From Clostridium saudiense (lineage in GTDB: Bacteria > Bacillota > Clostridia > Clostridiales > Clostridiaceae), in contig NZ_CBYM010000002.1 in NCBI RefSeq assembly GCF_000577815.1, forward strand, positions 153,819-217,818: a stretch of 64,000 nucleotides of DNA, written 5' to 3'. Below the pieces are notes generated by a model. It searched no databases and had not been told where the DNA came from. It worked only from the letters and a program-made list of their open reading frames with translations. Both the position numbers and the translations under genes were made by a program. This document shows, piece after piece, positions 26,957 to 36,750 of this stretch; position 1 is the stretch's first letter, and the number at the start of each line of letters is the position of its first letter.

Positions 26957-26986
26957 TTGAGCTAATTTGTATATTTATAATATAAT
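26957..26986 (+). promoter_or_regulatory. Possible promoter of the AraC-family gene
   Basis: TTGAGC (26957-26962), an 18-base spacer and TATAAT (26981-26986), about 45 bases before the start codon. Confidence 0.4.
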
Positions 26987-27031
26987 AGTTATATATTTAA
27001 TATATTTTATTTTAAGATGGGGGATTTTTTT

Positions 27032-27703
27032 ATGTATGAAAGCTTTATTTCAGATTTAAATATATTTAGTAATGAATTTTCATCTTTTATCGATACTAGT
27101 GACAGGCCTGCTATACTTTATAAAATTCAACAAAAGCATATTGGTGAATTAGAAGATGATTTAAACATTGAGGATAAAAAAATAGATTTATATATTTGGA
27201 ATGCTATATTTTCTAAGGAAATTATAAGACATGGTATTTCAAAGAAATACTTACATACTTTATACAATAAGTATTATGAAAAAATACCTACTTTAAATGA
27301 TTTAAAAGCCTTACAAGAACTTGAACTTGAAATGGCTGAAGCATATCTTGAATTTTTAATTAGTGATGTTGAAGTGAAGGACAACTTTATAGTAAACAAG
27401 CTTCTTCAACATTTGCATATGAATATTGAAAGTTTTATGTCTCTCGATAAAATATCTGAACATTTAGGAATAACTCCTGAATATGCTTCTACTTGTTTTA
27501 AAAAGCATATGGGAATTTCTTTAATGAAATATTCTAAAAAAATTAAAATAGATAGAGCTAAGGTTTTATTACTTACAACTAATAAAAGTATGCTTGATAT
27601 TGCTATATCTCTTGGCTTTTATGATCAAAGCCATTTTTCTAGAACATTTAAATCTTTTGAAGGCGTTACTCCATCAGAATTCAGAAATACACACTATATT
27701 TAA
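27032..27703 (+). CDS. AraC-family transcriptional regulator
   Basis: 223 residues. The C-terminal 100 residues hold the two helix-turn-helix units: MSLDKISEHLGITPEYASTC and SMLDIAISLGFYDQSHFSRT, ending with the family signature GVTPSEFR. The N-terminal part (about 115 residues) is helical and not a cupin, so no sugar-binding pocket is recognisable. The ATG at 27032 has GGGGGA seven bases upstream; a start at 27017 lies inside that site. It is divergent from the neopullulanase gene, a plausible target. Confidence 0.85.
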   Translation: MYESFISDLNIFSNEFSSFIDTSDRPAILYKIQQKHIGELEDDLNIEDKKIDLYIWNAIFSKEIIRHGISKKYLHTLYNKYYEKIPTLNDLKALQELELEMAEAYLEFLISDVEVKDNFIVNKLLQHLHMNIESFMSLDKISEHLGITPEYASTCFKKHMGISLMKYSKKIKIDRAKVLLLTTNKSMLDIAISLGFYDQSHFSRTFKSFEGVTPSEFRNTHYI

Positions 27704-27724
27704 TGGTTGCATCATGGTAAGGCG

Positions 27725-27789
27725 AAAAAATAAATAGAGTATCTTAAGGAAAGTTATATTAATTTCTGGAGATAATCTATTTATTTTTT
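27725..27789. terminator. Bidirectional terminator, araC-type gene / acetyltransferase
   Basis: AAAAAATAAATAG (27725-27737) and CTATTTATTTTTT (27777-27789) form a perfect 13-bp base with A and T tracts at the two ends, lying between convergent genes. Confidence 0.65.
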
Positions 27790-27804
27790 CTTTATTAACA
27801 ACTA

Positions 27805-28542
27805 TTATATTTTTCTTATCTTCACTTCTGCAAAAGCTGGATAAAATCCTGAAGCCAATGCAACCTTTTGTGATATTATATGTGATTCTACTGTACCATA
27901 AAAAGGAACCTTTCCTCTACGTAGTATTTCATTTTTTAATGCTTTAACTACAGTCTTAGCAACACCTTTCTCTTCAGCGCCTTCTAAAACATTAATTCCA
28001 ATTTGCCACATTACATCACTATCTTTACTAGCTCCAGCCATTCCCAATATATTTCCACGCTCATCAATCTTAGCTACAGCAAGTACATCTGGAAAATTAT
28101 TATCAAATGCAAATGCTTCATCAAATCTATTATCATCATTAAACTGCTTTATTTCATCTTGATTATACCATTTTAAATCATTTACTATATCATCATCTAT
28201 ACCATATGGCAAATAATAATGATGGGTATTTTCTATTTCATATCCAAATTCATTTAACTTTTTGTCTATGATTCTTAAATTGGAATATAAAAATAGCCAA
28301 TCACCATTTCCATTTGAAAACTTTTCGTTGCACCATTCTTTAATACATTCATCAGCAGATAAAATTGCCTTTCCATTAAAAACAAGTATTTTTAATATTT
28401 CTTTATCATCAGTATACCTTCTAGCACCTTCATTTAACTTAATATTTGTTATTAAATTATTTCTATTATCAAAATCCTCAACTGAACAATTATAATCCTT
28501 GGCCAACTGCTCCTTAACCTTCTTCAATATTTCTTGCTTCAC
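27805..28542 (-). CDS. GNAT-family N-acetyltransferase
   Basis: 245 residues. The C-terminal half has the GNAT fold: VLAVAKIDERGNILGMAGAS, then QIGINVLEGAEEKGVAKTVV, where the acetyl-CoA loop would lie, and ASGFYPAF near the end. The N-terminal 120 residues are specific to this group and may bind the substrate, which is unknown. It begins at GTG with GGAGGAAA upstream. It is 22 bases downstream of the HAD phosphatase gene and is probably cotranscribed with it. Confidence 0.75.
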   Translation of the reverse strand: MKQEILKKVKEQLAKDYNCSVEDFDNRNNLITNIKLNEGARRYTDDKEILKILVFNGKAILSADECIKEWCNEKFSNGNGDWLFLYSNLRIIDKKLNEFGYEIENTHHYYLPYGIDDDIVNDLKWYNQDEIKQFNDDNRFDEAFAFDNNFPDVLAVAKIDERGNILGMAGASKDSDVMWQIGINVLEGAEEKGVAKTVVKALKNEILRRGKVPFYGTVESHIISQKVALASGFYPAFAEVKIRKI

Positions 28543-28564
28543 GGTTTTATTTCCTCCAATTTAT

Positions 28565-29251
28565 TTATGATAATAAATCTGCTAATTCTTTATAGCTAGA
28601 CACTTCATAAGTAGGGCTTAAACCACTATTATTTTTTTCCTTGTGTATATTAAACCAACAAGTATCAATACCATAATTAATACCACCTCTTATATCAGAG
28701 CTCAAGCTATCTCCAATCATAAGAATCTCATTTTTATTTACACCTTCAATATTACTTAAAGCATATTCAAAAATTTCAGGATTTGGCTTTGAAATTCCCA
28801 CCTCCTCTGAAATTACTATATCTTTAAAGTATTTTGCGATAACCGAATTTTTAACTCTTCTTTCTTGTACAATGGTAAGACCATTAGTTACAATAGAAAG
28901 AATATACTTACTACTTAAATCTTCTATAAGTTCAATTGCTCCATCTAGTAAAAAGGATCCATTACCTAAATTAATCATGTAAGCTTTTGAAAATTCTTCC
29001 TCATCAAAACCCGCATTCAACTTATCATTTAATCTTTTAAACCTTTCTATTTTTAATTTTTCTTGAGTAATTATGCCTTCCTCAAGTTCTTTCCAAATAG
29101 CAGTATTTATTTCTTTATATATACTAAAATGATACCTTTCATCATAATCAAATCCAAATTCCATCATAGTATTTTTAAAAGCTTCTCTTTCTGTTTTTTT
29201 AAAATCAAATAAAGTTTCATCTGCATCAAATAATATTACTTTGTAGTTCAT
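28565..29251 (-). CDS. HAD-family nucleotidase, YjjG type
   Basis: 228 residues. HAD motif I is DADETLFDF, motif II is VTNGL, and the motif III/IV region is NPEIFEYAL followed by IGDSLSSDIRGG. The helical cap and overall pattern match the YjjG group, which dephosphorylates non-canonical pyrimidine nucleotides and protects the nucleotide pool. Its specificity was not tested by any feature I can see. The ATG follows TTAGGAG. It precedes the GNAT acetyltransferase gene. Confidence 0.85.
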   Translation of the reverse strand: MNYKVILFDADETLFDFKKTEREAFKNTMMEFGFDYDERYHFSIYKEINTAIWKELEEGIITQEKLKIERFKRLNDKLNAGFDEEEFSKAYMINLGNGSFLLDGAIELIEDLSSKYILSIVTNGLTIVQERRVKNSVIAKYFKDIVISEEVGISKPNPEIFEYALSNIEGVNKNEILMIGDSLSSDIRGGINYGIDTCWFNIHKEKNNSGLSPTYEVSSYKELADLLS

Positions 29252-29326
29252 AATAATTTACTCCTAAATTCTATTTCTAATTTGCTCTTATAAAGTAATT
29301 ATACATTATATTTTGTAAAACAAAAA

Positions 29327-29348
29327 AGGAAGCCAATTTAAGCTTCCT
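29327..29348 (-). terminator. Terminator after the alpha-galactosidase remnant
   Basis: AGGAAGC (29327-29333) / GCTTCCT (29342-29348), followed by TTTTTT on the minus strand. Confidence 0.7.
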
Positions 29349-29373
29349 ATAAAAATTTTCACTTCATTATATT

Positions 29374-29763
29374 TTATATTGCCTTTAAATAAATAACACT
29401 ACCTTCAATATCTCCACATAGTGTATTAATATTTACTCCTAAATTCATTAATGCCCCACCTGAAAATACTTCCCTCGTTCTTATGTTCTTATAAATTGCA
29501 TCCTCTTTTAAACCTTTTAACTTTATTCTCTTTAACATTTTAGTATCCTCTAACGATACTCCTTTAAAAGTAAGAACAACTTCTAATCTATCTTTTGATA
29601 TTATTTCTATACATTCTACAGCCTTATCCTTAGAAAAACCTTTTATTTTATAAAATCTTTTTCCATCCTTACTATTACATATTTCACTTTTTGAAGATCT
29701 ATCTTTAATATTATTACATACTATATTAAATCTATTGTTATTTTCTATAACAGCTATTCCCAT
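29374..29763 (-). pseudogene. Internally deleted GH36 alpha-galactosidase remnant
   Basis: An open frame of 129 codons. The last 60 residues (KLKGLKEDAIYKNIRTREVF, SGGALMNLGVNI, GDIEGSVIYL) match the C-terminal beta domain of GH36 alpha-galactosidases, which are about 730 residues long. The first 18 residues (MGIAVIENNNRFNIVC) look like the start of the same family. The entire catalytic barrel is missing. The GGGGGCAG ribosome binding site, a cre-like box upstream and a terminator are preserved, so an in-frame deletion of about 600 codons is inferred. The short product, if made, cannot be catalytic. Confidence 0.65.
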
Positions 29764-29820
29764 AACTAATCTGCCCCCTTGTATAATTTTTAAACTATAT
29801 ATTAAATATGATAATTTTTA

Positions 29821-29837
29821 ATGTTAACGTTACCAAT
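29821..29837 (-). promoter_or_regulatory. cre-like site upstream of the alpha-galactosidase remnant
   Basis: On the minus strand TTGGTAACGTTAACAT matches the catabolite-responsive element consensus at all but one fixed position and has a TAACGTTA palindromic core. It lies about 60 bases before the remnant's start. Confidence 0.5.
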
Positions 29838-29943
29838 AGAATATACTATTTTTACCTTAATATCAATAGTTTAAATAAAAATTGTTTAATTTTCTTAATA
29901 AATGTTCATTTTTTATATTAATTATATCTACTTTTAACAAAAA

Positions 29944-29967
29944 GGTTGTATCAATTTTGATACAACC
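29944..29967 (-). terminator. Terminator after the dbpA gene
   Basis: GGTTGTATCAA (29944-29954) / TTGATACAACC (29957-29967), a perfect 11-bp stem, then TTTTTG on the minus strand. Confidence 0.8.
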
Positions 29968-29979
29968 CTTAATACTTTA

Positions 29980-31419
29980 TTACTTTCTTGCCTTTTCTAC
30001 CTTAAGCTTTTTACCTTTTATTGTTGAATTTTTAAGTGCTTCTATAACCTTGTTTCCTTTTCCATTTAAAATATCAACATAAGATACAGTATCTTGAACA
30101 TCTATTATTCCTATATCTTCGGCAGTAATTCCTTCTATTCTTGAAATAGCACCTACAAAATCTCCTGGTCTTAATTTTTTCTTTTTACCACCATTGAAAT
30201 ATATTTTAGTAATATTCTTATTAATTACTTTATCTTTTTCTCTTTTCATTTTTGGCTTAGACTTTAATAACTTAATAGACTCATTTCTTTTTTCAGAATT
30301 TACTTCTGGAAGTTCACTACTTACTGGAATTTTAAAACCTATGTATTCTTGAATCATATCAAGTAATCCATCTTCATATTGATTAACAAAAGATATAGCT
30401 TTCCCACTAGCTCCAGCTCTTCCTGTTCTTCCTATTCTATGTACATAAGCTTCTTTTTCAACAGGCAAATCATAGTTTATAACATGAGTAATTCCTTCAA
30501 CATCAATTCCTCTTGCAGCAACATCCGTAGCTACTAAAACTCTAAAATTCCCTCTTTTAAATTTATCCATAACATCAAGTCTATCTTTTTGAAGCATACC
30601 GCCATGAATTTTATTAACTGAATAACCCTTCTTATTTAAATTTTCAAAAACCTTATCAACATTCTCTTTAGTTTTACAGAAAATAACTGCAGTTTCAGGA
30701 GCTTCACTTATCAAAAGCTTACTTAAGTTATCCAATTTATAAAACTCTTCAAATCTATATAGTTCATGTTTAATATTATCAGTTATTAGCTTTTGTGATT
30801 TTATTTCAATATTAATAGGATTCTTCATATACATATTACATAATGATATTATTTCCTCGGGAATAGTTGCTGAAAACAGCATTGTTTGTCTATTTTTGTT
30901 TAAGGTATTAATAATATCTCTTACTTGATCTATAAATCCCATGTTTAACATTTCATCTGCTTCATCAATTACTAAATATTTAATCTCTGAAGTATCTAAT
31001 GTTCCTCTATCAATATGATCAAATACTCTTCCTGGAGTTCCAACAACAAAGTGTGATTTTTGCTTTAATTCTCTAGCTTGTTCTGAAAAAGGTTGTTTTC
31101 CAAATACAGCAACAGCTTTTAATCTTTTAAATCTTCCTATATTTTTAATTTCTTCTTTTACTTGAATTGCAAGTTCTCTTGTTGGAGTTAATATTAAAGC
31201 TTGTGGTTTATTTTCTTCCCAAACTACCTTTTCACTTAAAGGTATTGCAAATGCAGCTGTCTTTCCGCTCCCTGTTTGAGATTTAACTATGATATCATTT
31301 CCCTTAAGCACTTCTGGAATTACTTTATCCTGTACATCTGATGGATTTTTATATCCTATACCATCTAATGCTTTCATTATTTCATTGCATAAATTATATT
31401 TACTAAATGTATTATTCAA
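29980..31419 (-). CDS. dbpA: DEAD-box RNA helicase, DbpA/YxiN type
   Basis: 479 residues. Helicase motifs in order: [14 protein letters not shown] (motif I), PTRELA (Ia), VIDEADEML (II), FSATIP (III), ARGIDVEG (V) and [10 protein letters not shown] (VI). The C-terminal 75 residues ([28 protein letters not shown]) form the DbpA RNA-binding domain, which targets hairpin 92 of 23S rRNA, so a role in 50S ribosome assembly is expected. The start is a TTG at 31419 with GAGGG seven bases upstream. Monocistronic with its own terminator. Confidence 0.9.
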   Translation of the reverse strand: MNNTFSKYNLCNEIMKALDGIGYKNPSDVQDKVIPEVLKGNDIIVKSQTGSGKTAAFAIPLSEKVVWEENKPQALILTPTRELAIQVKEEIKNIGRFKRLKAVAVFGKQPFSEQARELKQKSHFVVGTPGRVFDHIDRGTLDTSEIKYLVIDEADEMLNMGFIDQVRDIINTLNKNRQTMLFSATIPEEIISLCNMYMKNPINIEIKSQKLITDNIKHELYRFEEFYKLDNLSKLLISEAPETAVIFCKTKENVDKVFENLNKKGYSVNKIHGGMLQKDRLDVMDKFKRGNFRVLVATDVAARGIDVEGITHVINYDLPVEKEAYVHRIGRTGRAGASGKAISFVNQYEDGLLDMIQEYIGFKIPVSSELPEVNSEKRNESIKLLKSKPKMKREKDKVINKNITKIYFNGGKKKKLRPGDFVGAISRIEGITAEDIGIIDVQDTVSYVDILNGKGNKVIEALKNSTIKGKKLKVEKARK

Positions 31420-31612
31420 TCTGCTTCCCTCATCTTTATAAAAATTTATTATTTCATTTAATTAGTATACCCTATATTTATGTTAAGTAAATAACTTTAA
31501 CTCTCGAAATACCTTTTTATAATAAAAGAATTTCTCTTAAACACTATATATTTTGTACTACTTTTAAATATTATTTAAATTTTTCTATATAACTAGTTTA
31601 AATAATAAAAAA

Positions 31613-31656
31613 GCAAATATTAAAGCTGATTATGTTAATCATACTTTAATATTTGC
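31613..31656 (-). terminator. Terminator after the sirohaem protein gene
   Basis: GCAAATATTAAAG (31613-31625) / CTTTAATATTTGC (31644-31656) with an inner GATTA/TAATC pairing, then TTTTTTA on the minus strand. The remaining gap up to 31419 on the other side shows no gene. Confidence 0.75.
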
Positions 31657-31671
31657 CTCTATTATCTTAAA

Positions 31672-32349
31672 TTATGCATTTAAAAACTCTTCAATATTTA
31701 ATTGCTTTTTAAATTCTTCTAAGCCAATTCTATCTATATAATTTCCTAATCTTTCTCTTCCTTGACCATGTTCAGCATAAATATCTATTACTTTTTCAAC
31801 TACATCAAAGATTTTTTCATCTGGAATATTCATAGCTATTCTATCACCTAATCTAGGAATAACTCCACCTCTTCCTCCAAGGTAAAGAATCCATCCTTTA
31901 GGTCCTCCAATTAAACCAATATCTCTTGTATGGCTATCAGCACAACTATTTGGACATCCACTTACACCTATTTTTAACTTATTAGGAAGATTTCTTCCAT
32001 GGAATGCACCATCTAATTTAGATCCTATTGCAACTGAATCTTGTAATCCTCTCTTACAGAAAGTAGTTCCTGGGCATATCTTTACGCTTCTAACGCATAA
32101 CCCTATAGCAGCTCCAGGTTTCATTCCTAAATCAGCCCATGCCTTATCTATATCTTCTTCCTTTATTCCAACTATAGCAATTCTTTGAGCTCCAGTAACT
32201 TTTACAGCAGAAGCATTATATCTTTCTGCAACATCAGCTATATCTCTTAATTGCTTTGGAGTAATTAAACCTCCTGTTAAATGTGGCGCTATTGCATATG
32301 TTTCCATATCCCTTTGTACTACAGCTCCTTTATCTAATAAATCTTTCAT
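31672..32349 (-). CDS. Half-size sirohaem/[4Fe-4S] sulfite or nitrite reductase-like protein
   Basis: 225 residues. Cys92-x5-Cys98 and Cys132-x3-Cys136 (ICPGTTFCKRG and GVSGCPNSCADS) are the signature that binds a [4Fe-4S] cluster coupled to sirohaem. Full sulfite reductases have two such halves (about 550 residues); this protein is a single half with an N-terminal ferredoxin-like region (APHLTGGLITPKQLRDIADV). It may reduce sulfite or nitrite, or have another redox role; no flavoprotein partner or sirohaem gene is nearby. The start follows AAGGAGAT. Confidence 0.8.
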   Translation of the reverse strand: MKDLLDKGAVVQRDMETYAIAPHLTGGLITPKQLRDIADVAERYNASAVKVTGAQRIAIVGIKEEDIDKAWADLGMKPGAAIGLCVRSVKICPGTTFCKRGLQDSVAIGSKLDGAFHGRNLPNKLKIGVSGCPNSCADSHTRDIGLIGGPKGWILYLGGRGGVIPRLGDRIAMNIPDEKIFDVVEKVIDIYAEHGQGRERLGNYIDRIGLEEFKKQLNIEEFLNA

Positions 32350-32584
32350 AGATAAATCTCCTTTCAATCTTATAAAAGTAAAATTTTTAATATAATAACT
32401 TTCATTTAAATATTATATATAATTTTAATTAAAAAGTAAAAAGCTATCTATACTAACAATAATGGAAACTCACTAAATTAGCCACAAGGTGTATTTATCC
32501 TAGCTATATCTAATATTCATAATATCATTTACATGTATATTACTATTCAATATTATCTTAAATTCAGTTATTTTTTTATATAAT

Positions 32585-33406
32585 TTATTGATTAATTTTA
32601 GTCATTTCATTTAATATATAAGCTAACTTTTTACTACTTATTTCAAATACATTTTCTTTAATTTCAATCTTTACTACTTCTACTTCTTCTGAAATTTCAT
32701 TAATTGAATTTCTTAATTCAATTATATTTAATCCCTTTGATTCTTTTCTACCATATCCAATATCATATTTATGTATATCGGCATCATCTTTCTTTTCAAA
32801 TAAATTAAGTACACCTTTTCTATCGCAAGCTAATTTACTTTTTCCATCTTTACCTAAATCATCACTTTCAATTGCATATACAAGCTTTCCATGGAACTTC
32901 ATCATAGTAAATAGAATCATTAATTCATATTGATTTTTTTCTAAAAAGTTCTCTTCACCTTTGCTATTGAAATAAGCATTTAATAAATCATATGGAACCA
33001 TAACCATGGTACATTTACCTTCATCTATAGAAAACTGATAAATACCATTAAATACTCCATACTTAATTGCTTCTATAATTTCTTCACCTTTTAATGTTCT
33101 TATATATTCAACTCCATCTTTTATTAAGCCAAAATGCTTTACAAAGTCTTGTGCAAATTCTCTTTCAGAAAAAAACCACATTCCTGGCATTTTTTTATGA
33201 TTTAACGCACATAATGGCTTAGCTACATTATTTTTAATATCTTCTAACGAAGATTTTTTTGAAGCTATAGTATAAACTTCTTCTAACTTTAAGAATTCAC
33301 TTAAAACTTCTTCATATTTCTTTTTAAATCTCATAACATCTTCTCTTGGAGTTTTTGAAAATTCTTGCATTAACTCTTGATATTTTTTAACTGTTCCTAT
33401 ATTCAT
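32585..33406 (-). CDS. Conserved hypothetical protein, weakly SseB-like
   Basis: 273 residues, soluble, acidic and basic residues balanced, no signal peptide or membrane segment. A stretch around residues 65-95 (PLCALNHKKMPGMWFFSER, then FAQDFVKHFG) recalls SseB-type domains, and the N-terminus is a predicted helix pair. I do not recognise a catalytic motif. The ATG follows GGGGAAGGG. It stands alone between a sirohaem protein and RNase J. The gap at 32350-32584 holds no visible gene. Confidence 0.55.
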   Translation of the reverse strand: MNIGTVKKYQELMQEFSKTPREDVMRFKKKYEEVLSEFLKLEEVYTIASKKSSLEDIKNNVAKPLCALNHKKMPGMWFFSEREFAQDFVKHFGLIKDGVEYIRTLKGEEIIEAIKYGVFNGIYQFSIDEGKCTMVMVPYDLLNAYFNSKGEENFLEKNQYELMILFTMMKFHGKLVYAIESDDLGKDGKSKLACDRKGVLNLFEKKDDADIHKYDIGYGRKESKGLNIIELRNSINEISEEVEVVKIEIKENVFEISSKKLAYILNEMTKINQ

Positions 33407-33502
33407 ATTTATTACCCTTCCCCACTTTAAATGTTTACATAATAATTATACATACTTTTGTTTGCTTTATCAAATATGTAAATATAATTTTAAAAATTAT
33501 AT

Positions 33503-35164
33503 TTATGTCTCCATTATAATTGGAATTATAGTTGGTCTTCTTTTTGTTTTTTCGTAAATATAATTTTCTACTGCTTTTTTCACATTACTTTTTAATACAT
33601 ACCATTCAATAACACCAATCTCTAAACACTTTTCTACTTCAATTACTGATATTTCTTTAACTTTATTGATTAACTCCTCTGATTCCTTAACATATACAAA
33701 TCCTCTTGTAATAACATCTGGTCCTGATACTATACTTAATGTCTCTCTTTCAATTGCAACAACTATAGTTAACATTCCATCTTGTGCTAAGTGCCTTCTA
33801 TCCCTTAATACTATATTCCCAACGTCTCCAACACCCAATCCATCAACAAATACAGCTCCAGTTCTTACTTTACCTTCTTTTTTACAACCATTTTTAGTTA
33901 GTTCTAGTACATTTCCAGTTTCTAAAATAAATATATTATTTTTATCCATACCTAAATTTTCTGCCAAATCACCATGATGTTTTAAATGTCTATATTCACC
34001 ATGAACAGGCATAAAATATTTAGGATTAACTAAAGTATGTATTAGCTTCAACTCCTCTTGATATGCATGACCTGATACATGCACATCTGCTAAATCTTCG
34101 TATATAACATCTGCACCTTTTCTAAACAACTCATTTATAACCCTAGAAATAAGTTTATCATTTCCAGGGATTGGAGAAGCAGAAATTATAAAAGTATCTT
34201 CATGCTCTATAGCTATTTTCCTATGATTAGAAAATGCTATTCTTGCTAAAGATGCCATTGGTTCTCCTTGACTTCCAGTTGTAATTAATGTGATTTTACT
34301 ATTATCGTAATCTTTTAAATCATCAATACTTAATACACTATTCTCAGGTATATGCAGATATCCTAGTTCCATTGCAACTTTTGATATATTCTCCATACTT
34401 CTTCCATTAAAAACAACCTTTCTTTTATTTTTAATAGAAGCATCAACAATTTGTTGCATTCTATGTATATTAGATGCAAAAGTTGCTACAATAACTCTTC
34501 CTCTAGCTTTACTAATAATTCTATCTAATGTGTGCCCTATACTTTTCTCTGATAAAGAATGTCCCTTTCTTTCAACATTAGTACTATCTGCCATAAGTAA
34601 AGTTACTCCTTCTTTACCTAAATTAGATATCCTTTGCAAATCCATTGTTTCTCCATCGATTGGTGTATAATCTATTTTAAAGTCCCCTGTATGTAATATT
34701 GTACCAACTGGAGTAAATATAGCTAAGCTACAAGAGTCAGCTATACTATGGGTGTTTCTTATAAATTCAACCTTAAACTTATCAAATTTAATTATATCTC
34801 CAGCTTCAACATTATGTAATTTAACTTCTGATAGTAAATTATGTTCTTCTAACTTTGTCTTTACTATACCTATAGTCAATTTAGTTCCATATATGGGTAC
34901 ATTCACTTCTTTTAGTACATATGGTAATGACCCTATATGGTCCTCATGTCCATGTGTTAAGAATATACCTTTTATCTTTTTAACATTATTCTTCAAATAC
35001 GATATATCTGGTATTATTAAATCTACCCCGTACATCTCTTCATCTGGAAATGCTATTCCACAATCAACAACAATAATTTCATCATCACATTCAAAAACTG
35101 TAATATTTTTACCTATTTCCCCTAGTCCACCAAGGGGAATTATTTTTACTTTTTCTTCCCTCAT
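33503..35164 (-). CDS. rnj: Ribonuclease J
   Basis: 553 residues. Metallo-beta-lactamase core with the zinc motif HGHEDH (His71, His73, Asp75, His76), LHTGDFKIDYTP, and the beta-CASP motifs MADSTNVERKGHSLSE and VHVSGHAYQEE. The C-terminal domain is complete. RNase J acts as a 5'-to-3' exonuclease and endonuclease in mRNA decay and rRNA maturation. The frame extends 44 codons upstream, but ATG 35164 with AAAGGAAC and the classic start REEKVKIIPLGGLGEIGKN is the true one. Confidence 0.94.
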   Translation of the reverse strand: MREEKVKIIPLGGLGEIGKNITVFECDDEIIVVDCGIAFPDEEMYGVDLIIPDISYLKNNVKKIKGIFLTHGHEDHIGSLPYVLKEVNVPIYGTKLTIGIVKTKLEEHNLLSEVKLHNVEAGDIIKFDKFKVEFIRNTHSIADSCSLAIFTPVGTILHTGDFKIDYTPIDGETMDLQRISNLGKEGVTLLMADSTNVERKGHSLSEKSIGHTLDRIISKARGRVIVATFASNIHRMQQIVDASIKNKRKVVFNGRSMENISKVAMELGYLHIPENSVLSIDDLKDYDNSKITLITTGSQGEPMASLARIAFSNHRKIAIEHEDTFIISASPIPGNDKLISRVINELFRKGADVIYEDLADVHVSGHAYQEELKLIHTLVNPKYFMPVHGEYRHLKHHGDLAENLGMDKNNIFILETGNVLELTKNGCKKEGKVRTGAVFVDGLGVGDVGNIVLRDRRHLAQDGMLTIVVAIERETLSIVSGPDVITRGFVYVKESEELINKVKEISVIEVEKCLEIGVIEWYVLKSNVKKAVENYIYEKTKRRPTIIPIIMET

Positions 35165-35390
35165 TAAAACAGTTCCTTTCGCTACTTTATTAATTTCCTT
35201 ATATTTATTATTCCTTGCCAATTTATTAGTTATTCTTCGTTTTATTAACAAATAATATTTTAGCAAAGAGTTAGTCAATATAACTCTCATCGCCATTTAG
35301 TACTTTTGCCATATTATTTAGTATTCATTAATGTATCTTCTACTACCAAATCTTAAATTACGCTTAAAAATTTCTATTAATCTAAAATTA

Positions 35391-35432
35391 AAAGTGAATA
35401 GTTATAAGCAATATATACTAACCATTCACTTT
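35391..35432 (-). terminator. Terminator after the GH25-LysM gene
   Basis: AAAGTGAATAGTTA (35391-35404) pairs with TAACCATTCACTTT (35419-35432) with one mismatch; T-poor on the minus side. Confidence 0.5.
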
Positions 35433-35465
35433 ATCCTAAAATTTAAAAACCTTATCTCTTAATTG

Positions 35466-36620
35466 TTATATTTTTAATACTTGTCCTACATATATTAAGT
35501 TTGGATTTGATATTCCATTTATAGCTACTAAATGATTAACTGTTGTTCCAAATTTCAATGCTATTCCACTTAGAGTATCTCCTGATTGTACTGTATAGGT
35601 TGTAACTGTAGAATTTGATGTTGATTCAGATCCTGATACTGGAATCTTGAGTACTTGTCCTACATATATTAAATTTGGATTTGATATTCCATTTAAGGCT
35701 ACTAAAGTATTCACTGTTGTTCCATACTCTTCTGCTATCCCACTTAATGTGTCTCCTGCTTGTACTGTATAGTTTATTGTAGATGATGTTGATACACTTG
35801 CTCCTGATCCTGTTGCTGGAATTTTTAGTACTTGCCCTACATATATTAAATTTGGATTTGATATTCCATTTAAAGCTACTAAAGTATTTACTGTTGTTCC
35901 ATATTCCTCTGCTATTCCACTTAATGTATTTCCTGATTGTACTGTATAATAAATATAACTACTATTTGAATTAGAATTAGAATTATTATTAGTACTGCTA
36001 CTATCCCCTACAATCCTACTACTTTCTTCTAATAACATTTCTTCAGTAAATACATCCATATCTACATTTCCACTAACACCGGCTACACTACCAGTATCTG
36101 AATATTGCCATCCAGCATGACTATTTCCCCATATAGGATTACCTTGTGGAGAATTCACACCATATTCTGCTATCCATAAAGGATAATTCTCTAATCCATA
36201 TCCGGACACTATATTATTATTAGCAAAGCTCACATAAGTATATATAGCTACTTCTGTGTTTGTAAGCGCTTTTACCTTTTCTAAAAATTCAACAGCTAAT
36301 TCTGATAATTCGCTAGCTCCATAGTTTCCTGCCTTCTCTAAGTCTAAAACAAGCTTACAGTTACTAGTTAGTCCCTTTATAGCATTTGTAAAATATTGTG
36401 CTTGAGCATCTACTGAAACTGCTGGATCAAAGAAATGATAAAATCCAACTAATAATCCATTGCTAATCGCACCATTATAAAATTCTTGTAAATAAGAATC
36501 TATAAAATAATTCCCTTGAGATGCTAATATATATACTATTTGTGTTCCGCTATTTTTTACTTGTGAAAAATCTATACTACCTTGCCAATTGCTTATATCT
36601 ATTCCTGTGTAATTTGCCAT
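35466..36620 (-). CDS. GH25 lysozyme with three LysM domains
   Basis: 384 residues. The GH25 muramidase domain covers about 1-200: [31 protein letters not shown] with the catalytic Asp/Glu, and [10 protein letters not shown] Ser/Asn-rich linker (about 205-221) leads to three LysM repeats (about 224-267, 284-327, 341-384), each starting YTVQSG and ending YVGQVLKI, which bind peptidoglycan. It cleaves the glycan strand. No signal peptide is visible, as in phage endolysins and some autolysins, so how it leaves the cell is unclear. Strong AAGGAGGAG ribosome binding site; no phage genes around it. Confidence 0.92.
   Translation of the reverse strand: MANYTGIDISNWQGSIDFSQVKNSGTQIVYILASQGNYFIDSYLQEFYNGAISNGLLVGFYHFFDPAVSVDAQAQYFTNAIKGLTSNCKLVLDLEKAGNYGASELSELAVEFLEKVKALTNTEVAIYTYVSFANNNIVSGYGLENYPLWIAEYGVNSPQGNPIWGNSHAGWQYSDTGSVAGVSGNVDMDVFTEEMLLEESSRIVGDSSSTNNNSNSNSNSSYIYYTVQSGNTLSGIAEEYGTTVNTLVALNGISNPNLIYVGQVLKIPATGSGASVSTSSTINYTVQAGDTLSGIAEEYGTTVNTLVALNGISNPNLIYVGQVLKIPVSGSESTSNSTVTTYTVQSGDTLSGIALKFGTTVNHLVAINGISNPNLIYVGQVLKI
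35469..35951 (-). repeat. Three near-identical LysM-coding repeats
   Basis: Segments of about 132 bases at 35820-35951, 35640-35771 and 35469-35600 encode the LysM domains. They are nearly identical at the DNA level over long stretches (for example the part encoding [17 protein letters not shown]), which suggests recent duplication or gene conversion. Confidence 0.85.
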
Positions 36621-36750
36621 ATTAAGCTCCTCCTTAGTTATATAATTTATCCTTAATTTTATAATATTCCGACATATAAAATTAGTGATTATAAATTATT
36701 AACTTTTAATTTTTTGGAGTTATACCAAGGCTTACTTTTCAAACAAAAAA

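Noticed and set aside
34752..35255. 167-codon plus-strand frame opposite RNase J
   Set aside because: It is antisense to a clearly conserved RNase J domain and is a low-complexity Ser/Ile/Phe-rich shadow.
35469..35951. Repeated blocks that could suggest a mobile or non-coding repeat
   Set aside because: They are three in-frame LysM domains of the GH25 protein.
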